Source: an uncultured Verrucomicrobiota bacterium (GTDB taxonomy: Bacteria > Verrucomicrobiota > Verrucomicrobiia > Opitutales > Seribacteraceae). From it: a stretch of 47,953 nt of DNA. A program made the position numbers and the translations under genes. A model generated the notes under the pieces. That model was not told the DNA's origin. It worked only from the letters and a program-made list of their open reading frames with translations, and made no database searches. Position 1 is the stretch's first letter. Every line of letters starts with the position of its first letter. Positions 18,305 to 27,804 of this stretch are shown piece after piece. The stretch is taken from positions 1-47,953 of the forward strand of contig CACMZN010000013.1 of the NCBI GenBank assembly GCA_902618175.1, written 5' to 3'.

Positions 18305-18901
18305 ATGGGAGCATACTTACCACTACCTTACGTTTATGAAAGAGAGGGACGCCAAGAGAGGGCTTGGGACATTTACAGCCGATTGCTGAGAGACCGCATT
18401 GTTTTCATCGGTACGCCAATCGACGACTATGTCGCCAATTCAATCATTGCTCAGCTACTATTCTTGCAAATGGAAGATCCTAAGAAGGACATTCATGTTT
18501 ATATCAACTCTCCTGGGGGAAGCGTGTCGGACGGCATGGCCATTTACGATACCCTCAATTTCATGCAGTGTGATGTAGTTACTTATTGCATCGGTATGGC
18601 TGCAAGTATGAGCACCGTACTTCTTGCCGCAGGTACTCCAGGAAAAAGATATGCATTGCCTAACAGTCGCGTTATGATCCATCAACCGAGTGGTGGTGCC
18701 GGTGGCCAAACCTCTGACATCTCCATCGCAGCGAAGGAAATTCTCCGTTGGAGACACACCATCAATCAAATACTTTCTGAACACAGTGGCAAAAAAATTG
18801 AGCAACTTGAGAAGGATTCGGATCGTGACTACTACATGTCCGCTAATGAGGCAAGAGATTACGGATTGGTGGATGAAGTGATTTCCAAAAAGCCCTCCTG
18901 A
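18305..18901 (+). CDS. clpP: ATP-dependent Clp protease proteolytic subunit
   Basis: The 198-residue serine protease has the full triad: Ser101 in [11 protein letters not shown], His126 in [10 protein letters not shown] and Asp175 in [12 protein letters not shown]. It carries [18 protein letters not shown], the substrate-binding strand. It forms the tetradecameric chamber that degrades unfolded substrates fed by ClpX or ClpA. Length is typical with a short N-terminal propeptide. Position directly before clpX supports coexpression. Confidence 0.97.
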   Translation: MGAYLPLPYVYEREGRQERAWDIYSRLLRDRIVFIGTPIDDYVANSIIAQLLFLQMEDPKKDIHVYINSPGGSVSDGMAIYDTLNFMQCDVVTYCIGMAASMSTVLLAAGTPGKRYALPNSRVMIHQPSGGAGGQTSDISIAAKEILRWRHTINQILSEHSGKKIEQLEKDSDRDYYMSANEARDYGLVDEVISKKPS

Positions 18902-18911
18902 ATTTTCAATC

Positions 18912-20207
18912 ATGGCAAAGCCCACCAAGATAAATTTCTGCTCTTTTTGCGGAAAACCTCAGGGCGAGGTAAAAAAAATGATCGCCGGTCCCGCAGGTGT
19001 TTTCATCTGTGACTCCTGCGTTCGGGTTTGCAAAACCATCATTGACCGAGAACTCGGAGGGAAAGATAGCAGTGCGATCAAAAATGCTGAAAAATTAAAT
19101 TTTAATTTACAGAAACCCCAAGCAATCAAAAGTTTTTTGGACCTTCACGTTATTGGACAAGAACATGCAAAGAAAGTATTGTCCGTAGCCGTCCACAATC
19201 ATTATAAGAGATTATCCGCTGAACTTGGTTTGAACGATCATGAAAAATCAGGTTTTATGTCTGAAGACTTGAAAGAAGTTGAAATCGAAAAGAGTAATGT
19301 CTTGCTCATTGGTCCCACCGGAAGTGGTAAAACCTATGTAGCTCGTACACTTGCGAAGATGCTGGATGTTCCGTTTGCAATTGCAGATGCGACGACTCTG
19401 ACGGAAGCAGGATATGTTGGTGATGATGTTGAAAACATTATACTACGACTTCTTCAGGCGGCAGATCAAAATGTTGAGAAAGCCGAATGTGGTATTATTT
19501 ACGTTGATGAAATTGACAAAATTGGTCGAAAAACCGATAATGTTTCGATAACTAGGGATGTTTCCGGGGAAGGAGTTCAGCAAGCGCTGCTCAAAATACT
19601 AGAGGGAACCATCTGCAATGTTCCTCCCCAAGGTGGTAGAAAACATCCAAATCAAGAATACATTCAATTGGATACTTCCAACATCTTGTTCATATGTGGA
19701 GGGGCTTTCACGGATTTAGATCAAATCATAGAACAAAGGACTGGTAGCCGCATGGTCGGATATACCGCCGATTATCCAAAGAAGCCAAACGAACTGATTG
19801 GTCAGGTAAGACCTGAAGATCTAGTCAAATATGGTTTAATTCCTGAATTCATCGGTAGGTTGCCTGTAGTCTCCGTTCTTGAGGAACTCACTCGAGAGGA
19901 ACTGGTCAACATTTTGAAAAACACCAAAAATTGCCTCCTGAAGCAATACAAGAAGTTGTTTATGATGGAAGGTGCGGAACTGAGATTCACTCGCGAAGCA
20001 GTTATCGCAGTTGCCGAACAAGCTCTTGAGATGAAGACCGGTGCCAGGGCTCTTCGATCGATAATGGAAAGAATCATGTTGGACGTAATGTATGATCTGC
20101 CAGACATAGATCTTCCGGTTCAAGTCGTCATTAATGCAGGGGTCGTCAAGGCGAAGTGCAAAGCTAAGATAACCACCATAGAAAGAAGTGACCGAGACGC
20201 CGCTTGA
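18912..20207 (+). CDS. clpX: ATP-dependent Clp protease ATP-binding subunit ClpX
   Basis: The 431-residue AAA+ unfoldase starts with the zinc-binding domain (Cys10, Cys13, Cys33, Cys36), then the AAA module with Walker A GPTGSGKT (134-141), Walker B in [12 protein letters not shown], the arginine-finger region [17 protein letters not shown], and the ClpX-specific C-terminal domain with [16 protein letters not shown]. It unfolds tagged substrates and threads them into ClpP. Length is normal. It is the last gene of the operon and runs convergently into the protease gene below, 15 bp away. Confidence 0.97.
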   Translation: MAKPTKINFCSFCGKPQGEVKKMIAGPAGVFICDSCVRVCKTIIDRELGGKDSSAIKNAEKLNFNLQKPQAIKSFLDLHVIGQEHAKKVLSVAVHNHYKRLSAELGLNDHEKSGFMSEDLKEVEIEKSNVLLIGPTGSGKTYVARTLAKMLDVPFAIADATTLTEAGYVGDDVENIILRLLQAADQNVEKAECGIIYVDEIDKIGRKTDNVSITRDVSGEGVQQALLKILEGTICNVPPQGGRKHPNQEYIQLDTSNILFICGGAFTDLDQIIEQRTGSRMVGYTADYPKKPNELIGQVRPEDLVKYGLIPEFIGRLPVVSVLEELTREELVNILKNTKNCLLKQYKKLFMMEGAELRFTREAVIAVAEQALEMKTGARALRSIMERIMLDVMYDLPDIDLPVQVVINAGVVKAKCKAKITTIERSDRDAA

Positions 20208-20222
20208 TCTAATTGGTTGAGT

Positions 20223-21851
20223 TCAATCCAGCGCAGGTAGTGTAATGATGCTTTCTCTTATGTTGTTTCGTAAATTTTGATCATCACCTCCATCTAAGCT
20301 TAAAGTAGAAATGATTTCTATGGGTTGACCTCGATTCAGGTCGTTGAGATATAATCTTTCACTTCTTGTCTCACCCGGGCTTAGGTTATTAAACAAGTAG
20401 TTCCTGTTCATACCATTATAATCAACAGAGAGTCTCATGTTGTTCAACCATCGATTGCCTTGATTTTGAATAGTAACCAGAAAAGGGGTTGTTCCTGCTC
20501 CTCCTAAATCTTTGGGGTCAAAGTAGTAGCCTACGATTGCAGCATCAGCAAAACTTTCTTGGTTTCGCATAATTATTCTCCCAATGTTCAGAATTCCATG
20601 TCCCGTCCAAGGATCGAAGCCAGGTTTTTCAGCTTCATTTGAATAGTCATAGACCAAATCTATGATTTGATTCTCCTCGAGATTTGGATATTCGGACAAA
20701 AGAGCAGCCATGGCACCGGAAACAAATGCAGTTGAGGCGGAAGTGCCGCTGAATGAAACCATTTCATCTTTTTCCCATGCCGCTTTCACCATCACACCAG
20801 GGGCGGCTAAATCAACCTCTTTGCCAGAATTGGAAAAAGATGATGAACGACCCAGCCTATCAACTGAACCTACCCCTACCACTCCTTCATAACTCGCTGG
20901 ATAGGTAACTTGAGCCCGACCTTGATTTCCTACCGCTGCGACTAGGATGGATCCGTTCTCAATAGCATGAGTTACCGCTTGTTGAAGAACCGTACTATGA
21001 ATCTCTCCACCCAAACTGAGGTTTATCACCTTGGCTCCCCGGTTGACTGCTTCAATAATCCCCTTGGCCACGGTAAAGGAACTCCCTTCTCCAAATTGAT
21101 CCAATACTTCGATGGATAAAAGCGAAGTTGAGGGAGCAATACCTGCAAAATCAGTAGATCGGCCTCCTATAATTGAAGCAATTGCAGTACCGTGACCTTT
21201 GAAGACGACTTCTTCTTGATTCACCAATTGAACTCTTTCAATTAATGCCTTTTCAAGAAGAGGGTGCTCGGCATCAACTCCTGAATCCAAAATTGCGACC
21301 TTAATATCTTTGCCCCATGTTGATCTCTCCCGGGGAACACCTAACCAATTCATTGCGTCATCGCCAAAACCCTTTTCCGCAAAAACTAATTTTGGTTCGG
21401 GCAAGGAAGGGAGTCGAATCTTGTAATTTTGCGAAAGTTCGAAACCTTCTTCCATGTGAGCAAAAGATTCCATCGCTTTGGGTAAGTCAACTACCCTAAA
21501 TCTTAGGCTTGCAAGTTCTGGTATGGTTTCCAGCACTTCAATACCCATAGATTGTGCGGAATCAATAATTTTTCGAACGCTACCAAAAGAAGAAAAGCCC
21601 ATCGTCAAATCACTTAAGTTCAAAGTATTCAAATGACCTTCCTCAAGAAGATAGCTGAAATCGAAGGTAAGATCATTAGTGCTAGGCGATTCATCTCCAA
21701 CTTTGTAATCTTTCTGCAAGCTTTCGTAGACATTTGAGAGATTACCTGTTGATTTTTGGTAATTATCTATTTTCTCTTCCTTAAGCATCAAAAAAGCAAA
21801 AAACAAAATAACTATTGTAAACAGCACAAGGAGTCTTTGCTTGAATTTCAT
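20223..21851 (-). CDS. Subtilisin-like (S8) serine protease, exported
   Basis: The 542-residue protein has an N-terminal hydrophobic segment (about 7-23) that may be a signal or anchor, an I9-like prodomain (about 75-150), and an S8 catalytic domain (about 165-415) with the triad Asp189 (ILDSGVDAEHP), His220 (GHGTAIASIIGG) and Ser371 (SGTSASTAFVSGA), plus the oxyanion Asn309. A C-terminal domain (about 430-542) with a CARDB-like beta pattern (TPFLVTIQNQGNRWLNNM) follows. It is likely a secreted or periplasmic endopeptidase acting on extracellular protein. It is next to clpX only by convergence. Confidence 0.9.
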   Translation of the reverse strand: MKFKQRLLVLFTIVILFFAFLMLKEEKIDNYQKSTGNLSNVYESLQKDYKVGDESPSTNDLTFDFSYLLEEGHLNTLNLSDLTMGFSSFGSVRKIIDSAQSMGIEVLETIPELASLRFRVVDLPKAMESFAHMEEGFELSQNYKIRLPSLPEPKLVFAEKGFGDDAMNWLGVPRERSTWGKDIKVAILDSGVDAEHPLLEKALIERVQLVNQEEVVFKGHGTAIASIIGGRSTDFAGIAPSTSLLSIEVLDQFGEGSSFTVAKGIIEAVNRGAKVINLSLGGEIHSTVLQQAVTHAIENGSILVAAVGNQGRAQVTYPASYEGVVGVGSVDRLGRSSSFSNSGKEVDLAAPGVMVKAAWEKDEMVSFSGTSASTAFVSGAMAALLSEYPNLEENQIIDLVYDYSNEAEKPGFDPWTGHGILNIGRIIMRNQESFADAAIVGYYFDPKDLGGAGTTPFLVTIQNQGNRWLNNMRLSVDYNGMNRNYLFNNLSPGETRSERLYLNDLNRGQPIEIISTLSLDGGDDQNLRNNIRESIITLPALD

Positions 21852-21914
21852 TTTTCACAATCTCTCATCAATTTTTTTTGCCTGCAAATAGATTAAAGTC
21901 TTATAATTAATAAA

Positions 21915-22919
21915 TTGAAAGAAGTAGTGATAGTAGGGCATGGTCTTGCCGGGGCAACATTGTCACAATTTCTGCTCAAAATTGGTCAACCTGTTCTGGT
22001 TGTCGATGGAAATCTGCCTCACTCAGCCAGTGGAGTCGCTGCTGGCTTGGTAAATCCTTTTTTGGGGCCGAAGCTCAATTGTCCCCCACAACTCTCTTCT
22101 TGCCTCGAAGCAAATCTTAATTTCCACCGATTCATTGAATTGAATTGTGGAAAAAGTTTTTATGAAGAATTAACTTTGAGAAGAATCTTTATCTCGGCTG
22201 AACAGCGAAACAGATGGCGTTCAAAGTCAATGATGGATGAAAACTCCTCTTACATGCTTGGCGAAGAATCGGAAAAAAAACTGGAATCCATGGATCTGTT
22301 TGCACCTTTTGGCGCAGGTTTGACCAAGGCCTTTCGATTGCTGATCCCTAAATTCATTTCCTACTCGAAACAAATTCTGAAAAAACGAAAATCGTGGATC
22401 GATGGATCTTTTGATGAGTCCGAGTGGAAAAATGCCGAAAAAGTCGTTTTTTGCGAAGGTCATCGTGTGATGCAAAATCCATTTTTTAATTTCTTACCCT
22501 TTTCTCCCGCTCAGGGGGAAATTTTGAGGCTTAAAGGACCAACTCTGGACCCAGTGAGCAACGGGACTTGGTTTTGCCCTGATGATGACAAGTTTGGAAT
22601 TACCGGATCAACTTGGAAACACGACAACATGGACTGTGGACCGACTGAATCCGGCAGGCGAACGATCCTTCAAAACCTTTCTTTTCTTAAGATTGATCAA
22701 TATGAAGTCTGTGGACATTCAAGTGGAGTTCGTTCATCAACCAAAGACAGGTCTCCTATTATGGGAATACACCCAAAAAACAGCAGATATTTCCTTTTCA
22801 ATGGTTTCGGATCGCGTGGAGCAACTACCATTGCTTATTACGCAGAGCAAATGACTAACTTCGTTTTGCGAGGCGTTAAATTACCAAAAGAGGTTTGCCT
22901 CAATCGTTTTGACGATTGA
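21915..22919 (+). CDS. FAD-dependent oxidoreductase (DAO/ThiO-MnmC-like)
   Basis: The 334-residue protein starts MKEVVIVGHGLAGATLSQFL, a Rossmann FAD-binding motif GxGxxG, and has HSASGVAAGLVNPFLGPK and the C-terminal FNGFGSRGATTIAYYAEQM, which recalls the FAD domain of MnmC and ThiO. Substrate is unknown; an amine or amino acid is plausible. The start is a TTG (21915), the nearest upstream option to the motif. Its stop overlaps the region of the following methyltransferase start, so they are cotranscribed. Confidence 0.82.
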   Translation: MKEVVIVGHGLAGATLSQFLLKIGQPVLVVDGNLPHSASGVAAGLVNPFLGPKLNCPPQLSSCLEANLNFHRFIELNCGKSFYEELTLRRIFISAEQRNRWRSKSMMDENSSYMLGEESEKKLESMDLFAPFGAGLTKAFRLLIPKFISYSKQILKKRKSWIDGSFDESEWKNAEKVVFCEGHRVMQNPFFNFLPFSPAQGEILRLKGPTLDPVSNGTWFCPDDDKFGITGSTWKHDNMDCGPTESGRRTILQNLSFLKIDQYEVCGHSSGVRSSTKDRSPIMGIHPKNSRYFLFNGFGSRGATTIAYYAEQMTNFVLRGVKLPKEVCLNRFDD

Positions 22920-22924
22920 ACCTC

Positions 22925-23494
22925 ATGATTTTAAAAAGGAAAGTCAAACTGGTCGATCAAGTTCACCTTGCTCTTGAAGAAAAAGTTCATGCTGGGGATA
23001 CGGTTTTGGATGCCACCGTAGGAAATGGAAAGGATACCATAAAGCTGGCTGACTTGGTTGGTGACAAAGGCAGGGTTTATGGATTCGACATTCAAAACTT
23101 GGCCATTGAGCAAACCCGACTTATCCTTGAAAAAAACAATTTGCTTCACCGGGTTAAACTTTTCAGAAGCTGCCATTCGATTTTTGATTTCCATCTTTCG
23201 GAATCCATCCGTGGAAATTTAAAAGCAGTGGTTTTCAACTTAGGTTTTCTACCAGGAAGTGATAAGGATATCATCACTCAAAAGAAAAGTACACTCAAAG
23301 CCCTGAATCTTTCTTATCAATGGTTGATGCAATGCGGCGTTTTATCCATTCTTTGTTACCGCGGACATCATGGAGGTAATGAGGAAACCGATGCTATTCG
23401 AGAAATGATTGAGAACGAGAAGTGGTCATCTAGAGAATTTGAGGGAGTGAAGTCAAAAAATTCTCCCCTCTTATTTATCGTAGTGAAGCATTAA
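22925..23494 (+). CDS. Class I SAM-dependent methyltransferase (YtqB/rRNA methylase family)
   Basis: The protein starts MILKRKVKLVDQVHLALEEK and shows the methyltransferase motifs DTVLDATVGNGKDTIKLA (SAM-binding Gly-rich loop), VYGFDIQNLAIEQT (acidic residue), VFNLGFLPGSDKDI and a late LCYRGHHGGNEE. This pattern fits the rRNA_methylase (PF06962, YtqB) family, where the substrate is often undefined; recent family members methylate tRNA (established for some homologues, uncertain here). I place the start at ATG 22925; an in-frame TTG at 22916 overlaps the previous stop and is possible. Its 3' end overlaps the convergent fabV stop by 4 bp. Confidence 0.88.
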   Translation: MILKRKVKLVDQVHLALEEKVHAGDTVLDATVGNGKDTIKLADLVGDKGRVYGFDIQNLAIEQTRLILEKNNLLHRVKLFRSCHSIFDFHLSESIRGNLKAVVFNLGFLPGSDKDIITQKKSTLKALNLSYQWLMQCGVLSILCYRGHHGGNEETDAIREMIENEKWSSREFEGVKSKNSPLLFIVVKH

Positions 23495-24678
23495 AATGGA
23501 TTTTGCAAATTGACTTCTTTCGAATAATCGATTTTTTCGTGACCGAATCCAAATAACTTGAGAAACTCTTTTTGATACTCGTCGAAATTGGTAAGTACCC
23601 TCAGGTTTTCAGAATTTATCTTGGGCCATAGATCCATTATTTTATTTTGTATGTCTGGGTTCATTTCCAAATCATCCAATCTGATTCTGTTAAAGTGGTC
23701 TACAGGTATGACCTCTCCTGCGAATACTTTTTCACGAAAAAGCCTCGAAATTTGCTCAATACATCCTTCGTGCACGTTCATTTCCCTCATTATCTTATAA
23801 AGAATGGAGACATAAAGAGGTACAACCGGAATGGCTGAACTTGCTTGGGTAACCAATGCTTTATTAACAGAAACGAAGGCATTGCCGGAACACGATTCAA
23901 GCATCATCTTACGAATTATTTGAGAAGTTGATTCTAAATGCTCCTTAGCTTTACCTATCGTTCCATTTCGATAAATGGGTCGGGTAACCTCCGGACCTAT
24001 ATAAGAATAGGAGAGATTCATACAACCATGGGCAAGAAGGTCTTCCTTGATCAAGAGTTCAGTCCATATCAACCAGTCTTCACCCCCCATTACTTTTTGA
24101 GTACTTGAAATCTCCTCTTCCGAGGCTGGTTCAATCAAAATTTCTTTTACCACCTCTCGATCCGTATCCAAAGTTTTGTTCTTGTATACGGATCCAATGG
24201 GCTTCAAACAGGCTTTGTAAGTTTTCCCGTCAGATGGATCGGTTCGGCGGGGTGATGCGAGGCTGTAAACAATCAGATCAAATTGACCACCCATTTTTTT
24301 TGCTTCTTCAACCACCTGTCTCTTGCATTCTACTGAAAAGGCATCACCATTAACCTCAACCGTATTAATTCCTTTTTCCTCAGCCAACTTTGAAAAAGCT
24401 AGTGAATTGTAAAACCCGGCACTACCGGTTCTCTCATTAACCGGTGGTCTCTCAAGATAAACCCCCAATGTCTCTGCACCGGCTGAAAAGGCTGCGGTGA
24501 TCCGGCTCGACAATCCATAACCAGTTGATGCTCCCAGGACGAGCACCCGTTTCGGGCCAACACCTAATCCTAGTTTATGCTTTAATGAGAATTCAACTTG
24601 ATCCCTTACATTTTCAAGACAACCATGCGGATGTGCGGTTATGCAAAAGAACCCTTTTATTTTAGGCTTGATAATCAT
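23491..24678 (-). CDS. fabV: Trans-2-enoyl-ACP/CoA reductase FabV
   Basis: The 395-residue enzyme matches FabV throughout: MIIKPKIKGFFCITAHPHGC, the NADH-binding VLVLGASTGYGLSSRI, VYSLASPRRTDP, and the Tyr-x8-Lys active site in YIGPEVTRPIYRNGTIGKAK. FabV completes fatty acid elongation by reducing enoyl-ACP with NADH and is known to be much less sensitive to triclosan than FabI. Length is typical (about 397). Transcribed alone, divergent from the DciA-like gene. Confidence 0.95.
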   Translation of the reverse strand: MIIKPKIKGFFCITAHPHGCLENVRDQVEFSLKHKLGLGVGPKRVLVLGASTGYGLSSRITAAFSAGAETLGVYLERPPVNERTGSAGFYNSLAFSKLAEEKGINTVEVNGDAFSVECKRQVVEEAKKMGGQFDLIVYSLASPRRTDPSDGKTYKACLKPIGSVYKNKTLDTDREVVKEILIEPASEEEISSTQKVMGGEDWLIWTELLIKEDLLAHGCMNLSYSYIGPEVTRPIYRNGTIGKAKEHLESTSQIIRKMMLESCSGNAFVSVNKALVTQASSAIPVVPLYVSILYKIMREMNVHEGCIEQISRLFREKVFAGEVIPVDHFNRIRLDDLEMNPDIQNKIMDLWPKINSENLRVLTNFDEYQKEFLKLFGFGHEKIDYSKEVNLQNPF

Positions 24679-24775
24679 TTACTTAATTCAAAGTTAATTT
24701 CCTGAAACCATCTTTTACAAACATCACACATAGCACGGCGTATGATAAAGGAAAGAAGTTATTTCTTAACTAAAA

Positions 24776-24789
24776 AGTAATTAATTACT
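24776..24789. promoter_or_regulatory. 14-bp perfect palindrome before the DciA-like gene
   Basis: AGTAATTAATTACT is self-complementary and ends 7 bp before the ATG at 24797, in the 118-bp divergent space with fabV. Short AT palindromes are common by chance in AT-rich DNA, so its role as an operator is a guess. Confidence 0.25.
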
Positions 24790-24796
24790 CATTTTC

Positions 24797-25165
24797 ATGA
24801 AAAAACTTCACCGCGAAAGAGAACTTATTGCCAACTTTCTTCAATTGCCTGTAAGCGAAGACCCATCCAGAACCGCATTACCTCAGAAGATTTCTGATAT
24901 TGTTGAAAAAACCTGGGAATGTTGGGGGTTTGGTACTGAAATTACTTTAGAAAAGAGAATTTCAGAAAATTGGCAGAAAATCGTTGGTCGTAAACTCTCT
25001 GGAAAATGCGCCCCAGAAAAGCTTAGCGAAAGTTATTCGATTTTGATTATTTTATCTTCGAGCGGTCCTGTTAAACAGGAGCTTACATTCATGAAAAAGC
25101 AAATCCTTCAAAAAATACAAAAGTTGGAGGGTTGCTCAAAAATCAAGCAAATCAGAATTCATTGA
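24797..25165 (+). CDS. DUF721/DciA-like protein (replicative helicase loader type)
   Basis: The 122-residue protein has the DUF721/DciA layout: a variable N-terminus, then WQKIVGRKLSGKCAPEKLSE (the W..iVG..la..t.P.kl core, about 56-75), ILIILSSSGPVKQELTFMKK and a C-terminal beta strand IKQIRIH. DciA loads the DnaB helicase at replication origins in bacteria that lack DnaC. The usual neighbour genes (secA, recF, gyrB) are not here. Identification is by core pattern; function is inferred. Confidence 0.75.
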   Translation: MKKLHRERELIANFLQLPVSEDPSRTALPQKISDIVEKTWECWGFGTEITLEKRISENWQKIVGRKLSGKCAPEKLSESYSILIILSSSGPVKQELTFMKKQILQKIQKLEGCSKIKQIRIH

Positions 25166-25181
25166 TAGAATGAAGTGACTT

Positions 25182-26633
25182 TTATTGGTGAAAATGGTCT
25201 TGGGATTTGTATTTCTTAGCCGCAAATAAAAACACAAACGCTGTAAGAAAAACAAGAATTGTCCAAAACCAAAATTCTTGCGCTCCGGGAAGGCGTGACG
25301 ATCCATCTTCTCTTGCGATCAAGAATTTAACTGCAGAAGTCAAGTAGTTGCCAAGCGATACGGTAAGAAGATAAAGTGCCATAACCATGGATTTCATACT
25401 CTTTGGGGCTTGTGCGTAAGCAAATTCAAGACTTGTCACCGAAACCATAACCTCGGAAGCAGTAAGGATGAAACACGCAAATATCTGCCAAAAAACACTG
25501 ATTTCTCTGCCTGCATCCAATTGTTCCTGAATGAGTGAAACGACAATGAAGGAAATACCCATCACCCATAGTCCTGTTCCGATCTTCCGCAATGGGCTTA
25601 AGGGAACAAATCCTTCAACAAAGGGATAGATGAAATAGGAAAAGATAGGAATCAGAATAAGTATAAACAAGGGATTCCAGATGGCTGAAACTTGAGCAGC
25701 CAGCATTTCCACTCCTCCAAACAAGGGGAACCCATCAGGAATCACTCGATTCAGGCTTCTAGCTTGAATTTGCCACAAGGTTCCTATCTGATCGAAAAGG
25801 GCCCAAAAAATTACTACAAAAGAAAAAATCAAACTTAAACGCCCGATGACTTTGAGATTCTCTCCTGAAAAAGTCTCTTTGAAGTACTCCTTTCCCCGTG
25901 GGGGAATATGAGCAAAGTCCTTCCTCCCAAGCCAGAAAAAGAAAGTTGCCATGCCCATAAGCAATCCAGGCAATCCAAAAGCGAAGTGAGAACCAAAGAT
26001 GACTTCCCCGTAATCCTTTGAGCCAACTAAGAAGCGAACATAAGGATATATTGAATTCCCAATGGTTCCGACCTCTCTTCTCGCTTCCAGTAAAAAAGGA
26101 GTAAGCAGTCCGGAAGCAAATGCTCCTAGATTGATTGAGAAATAAAACCAACCGAAGATTTTGGATAATAAGACTTTGTTTTTCTGATTGAACTGATCTC
26201 CCACATGAGAAGAAACGCATGGTTTTATACCTCCTGATCCCAAGGCAATTAAAAACAAACCAAGCAGTAGCCAAGCTCTGGTTTCACCAACGATTCCCAT
26301 CAACGCAAGACAACCATGCCCCAGACAATAAAAAAAAGACAATGTAAGAATGGTCTTGTATTTTCCCAAGAACGCATCTGCAAGCAATCCTCCTAAAAGA
26401 GGAAAGAAATAAGCGGAACCTACAAACAAATGGATCCAAGCCTCTGCTTCCTTCTCTCCAAAACAATTAGGCGTGCCGTCAGGTTGCACCAAATGTACCG
26501 TCATGAAGGCGAGTAAAACGCTCCTCATGCCGTAGAAAGAAAATCTCTCTGCTGCCTCATTGGCAATTATATAGGGAATGCCAGGAGGTAATCCATTGGT
26601 TGGCAGCGGTTTGTCCCGATATTTATAAATCAT
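25182..26633 (-). CDS. POT-family proton-dependent oligopeptide transporter
   Basis: The 483-residue protein has 12-14 membrane segments and the POT signature ExxERF near the N-terminus (NEAAERFSFYGMRSVLLAFM, Glu26-Glu29-Arg30), plus FYFSINLGAFASGLLTPFLL, the PTR2 family motif. It imports di- and tripeptides with protons across the inner membrane. It is likely functional: the ExxER residues are intact. It follows a small two-TM protein gene with abutting stop and start, so they are translationally linked. The peptides it could import fit a cell carrying an exported subtilisin. Confidence 0.92.
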   Translation of the reverse strand: MIYKYRDKPLPTNGLPPGIPYIIANEAAERFSFYGMRSVLLAFMTVHLVQPDGTPNCFGEKEAEAWIHLFVGSAYFFPLLGGLLADAFLGKYKTILTLSFFYCLGHGCLALMGIVGETRAWLLLGLFLIALGSGGIKPCVSSHVGDQFNQKNKVLLSKIFGWFYFSINLGAFASGLLTPFLLEARREVGTIGNSIYPYVRFLVGSKDYGEVIFGSHFAFGLPGLLMGMATFFFWLGRKDFAHIPPRGKEYFKETFSGENLKVIGRLSLIFSFVVIFWALFDQIGTLWQIQARSLNRVIPDGFPLFGGVEMLAAQVSAIWNPLFILILIPIFSYFIYPFVEGFVPLSPLRKIGTGLWVMGISFIVVSLIQEQLDAGREISVFWQIFACFILTASEVMVSVTSLEFAYAQAPKSMKSMVMALYLLTVSLGNYLTSAVKFLIAREDGSSRLPGAQEFWFWTILVFLTAFVFLFAAKKYKSQDHFHQ

Positions 26634-26924
26634 CTAATTGCGTTCCAATTTTTCCTTCTCTCTTCTTCTTTTTAATTCCCTTTCCAAGTCACTCATAATC
26701 TCTTCGTTGATTTCAGATTCATTGCTTTCTGAAATGGATGAAGAATGGAAACCGTTTTTAAAAAGTATCAAAAATACCAAAAAATTTAGAACTGCAAGAG
26801 CAACAAGCATCAAATCAATCAAGGAAAAAGCTCGGCCCTCTGAAAAATAGTACGAGTGTACCGTTACAAAGAGTAAGAATATAAAATTAAGAAGAAAGAT
26901 TATTGATATGAACTTAAGAGACAT
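26634..26924 (-). CDS. Small two-TM hypothetical protein
   Basis: The 96-residue protein has two hydrophobic segments (about 5-26 and 36-55), then a charged cytoplasmic-looking tail of about 40 residues ending in a helix rich in Glu, Arg and Lys (DLERELKRRREKEKLERN). I recognise no family. It abuts the POT transporter gene directly (stop at 26634, next start at 26633), which suggests translation of both from one mRNA and a possible accessory role (inference). Confidence 0.6.
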   Translation of the reverse strand: MSLKFISIIFLLNFIFLLFVTVHSYYFSEGRAFSLIDLMLVALAVLNFLVFLILFKNGFHSSSISESNESEINEEIMSDLERELKRRREKEKLERN

Positions 26925-27016
26925 GACTTGAGATCTTCATACGCCTTTATGCAAGCAGCATCAAATATCTTTCATATGTACTTGCCTAAAAGAGTTCATT
27001 CCAATGAGATTTTGTA

Positions 27017-27796
27017 ATGAGTTCTCGAAATGTTTTTTTGTCTCTAATCCTCTGTCTCTTAATTTCATGCGAGCAACAGTTATCAACCGAAAGTATTGAG
27101 GAAAACGTTACTCAAGCAAAACAAATTCCTCCGGAGATTCCTCCCGAATTGACTTCAGTTGCCGAGGATGAGTCGGATGATTTGTCTATGTTGCCTCTAC
27201 CGCAAGCAATGAAGCCAAAAAAAATACAAGAGGAGCAAAAAGAGACACAACCTAAATTACAGACAACTCCTAAAATGCCTCCTTTCAGCGATGAACTTCT
27301 AAGTGCTGTTCAAAACTGGAAACGAATACCAAAGTCCGTCTTTCCTTTGAAATCCGTTCGTATTCAATCTCCGGTGACCTTCAAGCTCTTTTCTTCGGAT
27401 GGATCACAACTTGCTTCTAGCTTGTTGGAGGAGGGAAAAGAAGTAGTGGTCTTGGGAGAAAAGGATGGCATTCTCACCATTTCTCCCGCAGTGGGCTCAA
27501 AATTAAGAGCAACCATCACAATGAATCAAACCGATTTCAAACAAGGAGTTGCTTTTCTTTTTGAGATGAGGAAAAAACAAAGGGAATGGTTTGAAGCAGA
27601 GAAGAAAAGAAGGGCTATGTTGTCTGAGAGTCAACAAATGCAGAATGCAACAACGAGAGTTATTCAAAGTACAAATTCCTTACCAAGCCCCCTCTTCGAG
27701 GAATTGCCAAGTCCTGGCGACTACGGTCATGGGAAATTCTGCATTTGTAATGATTGCAGAGAAAAAAGACTCGCTGAAACAGGATCCATGAAATAA
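27017..27796 (+). CDS. Hypothetical lipoprotein with SH3-like centre and C-terminal Cys motif
   Basis: The 259-residue protein starts with a type II signal peptide ending in a lipobox LLISC (Cys18), so it is lipid-anchored. A Pro/Glu-rich linker (about 20-90) leads to a beta-rich, possibly SH3-like segment (about 110-175, including FKLFSSDGSQLASSLLEEGK), then a charged helix (FEMRKKQREWFEAEKKRR), and a C-terminus KFCICNDCREKRL. Three closely spaced cysteines in CICNDC could bind a metal or form disulphides. No known family. It precedes the KOW-like protein by 8 bp, which suggests an operon. Confidence 0.65.
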   Translation: MSSRNVFLSLILCLLISCEQQLSTESIEENVTQAKQIPPEIPPELTSVAEDESDDLSMLPLPQAMKPKKIQEEQKETQPKLQTTPKMPPFSDELLSAVQNWKRIPKSVFPLKSVRIQSPVTFKLFSSDGSQLASSLLEEGKEVVVLGEKDGILTISPAVGSKLRATITMNQTDFKQGVAFLFEMRKKQREWFEAEKKRRAMLSESQQMQNATTRVIQSTNSLPSPLFEELPSPGDYGHGKFCICNDCREKRLAETGSMK

Positions 27797-27804
27797 GTTA
27801 GGGA

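Noticed and set aside
25759-26274. 171-codon minus-strand frame inside the POT transporter gene
   Set aside because: It is in another frame of the same gene and full of aromatic and Cys residues, typical of an out-of-frame read of a membrane protein.
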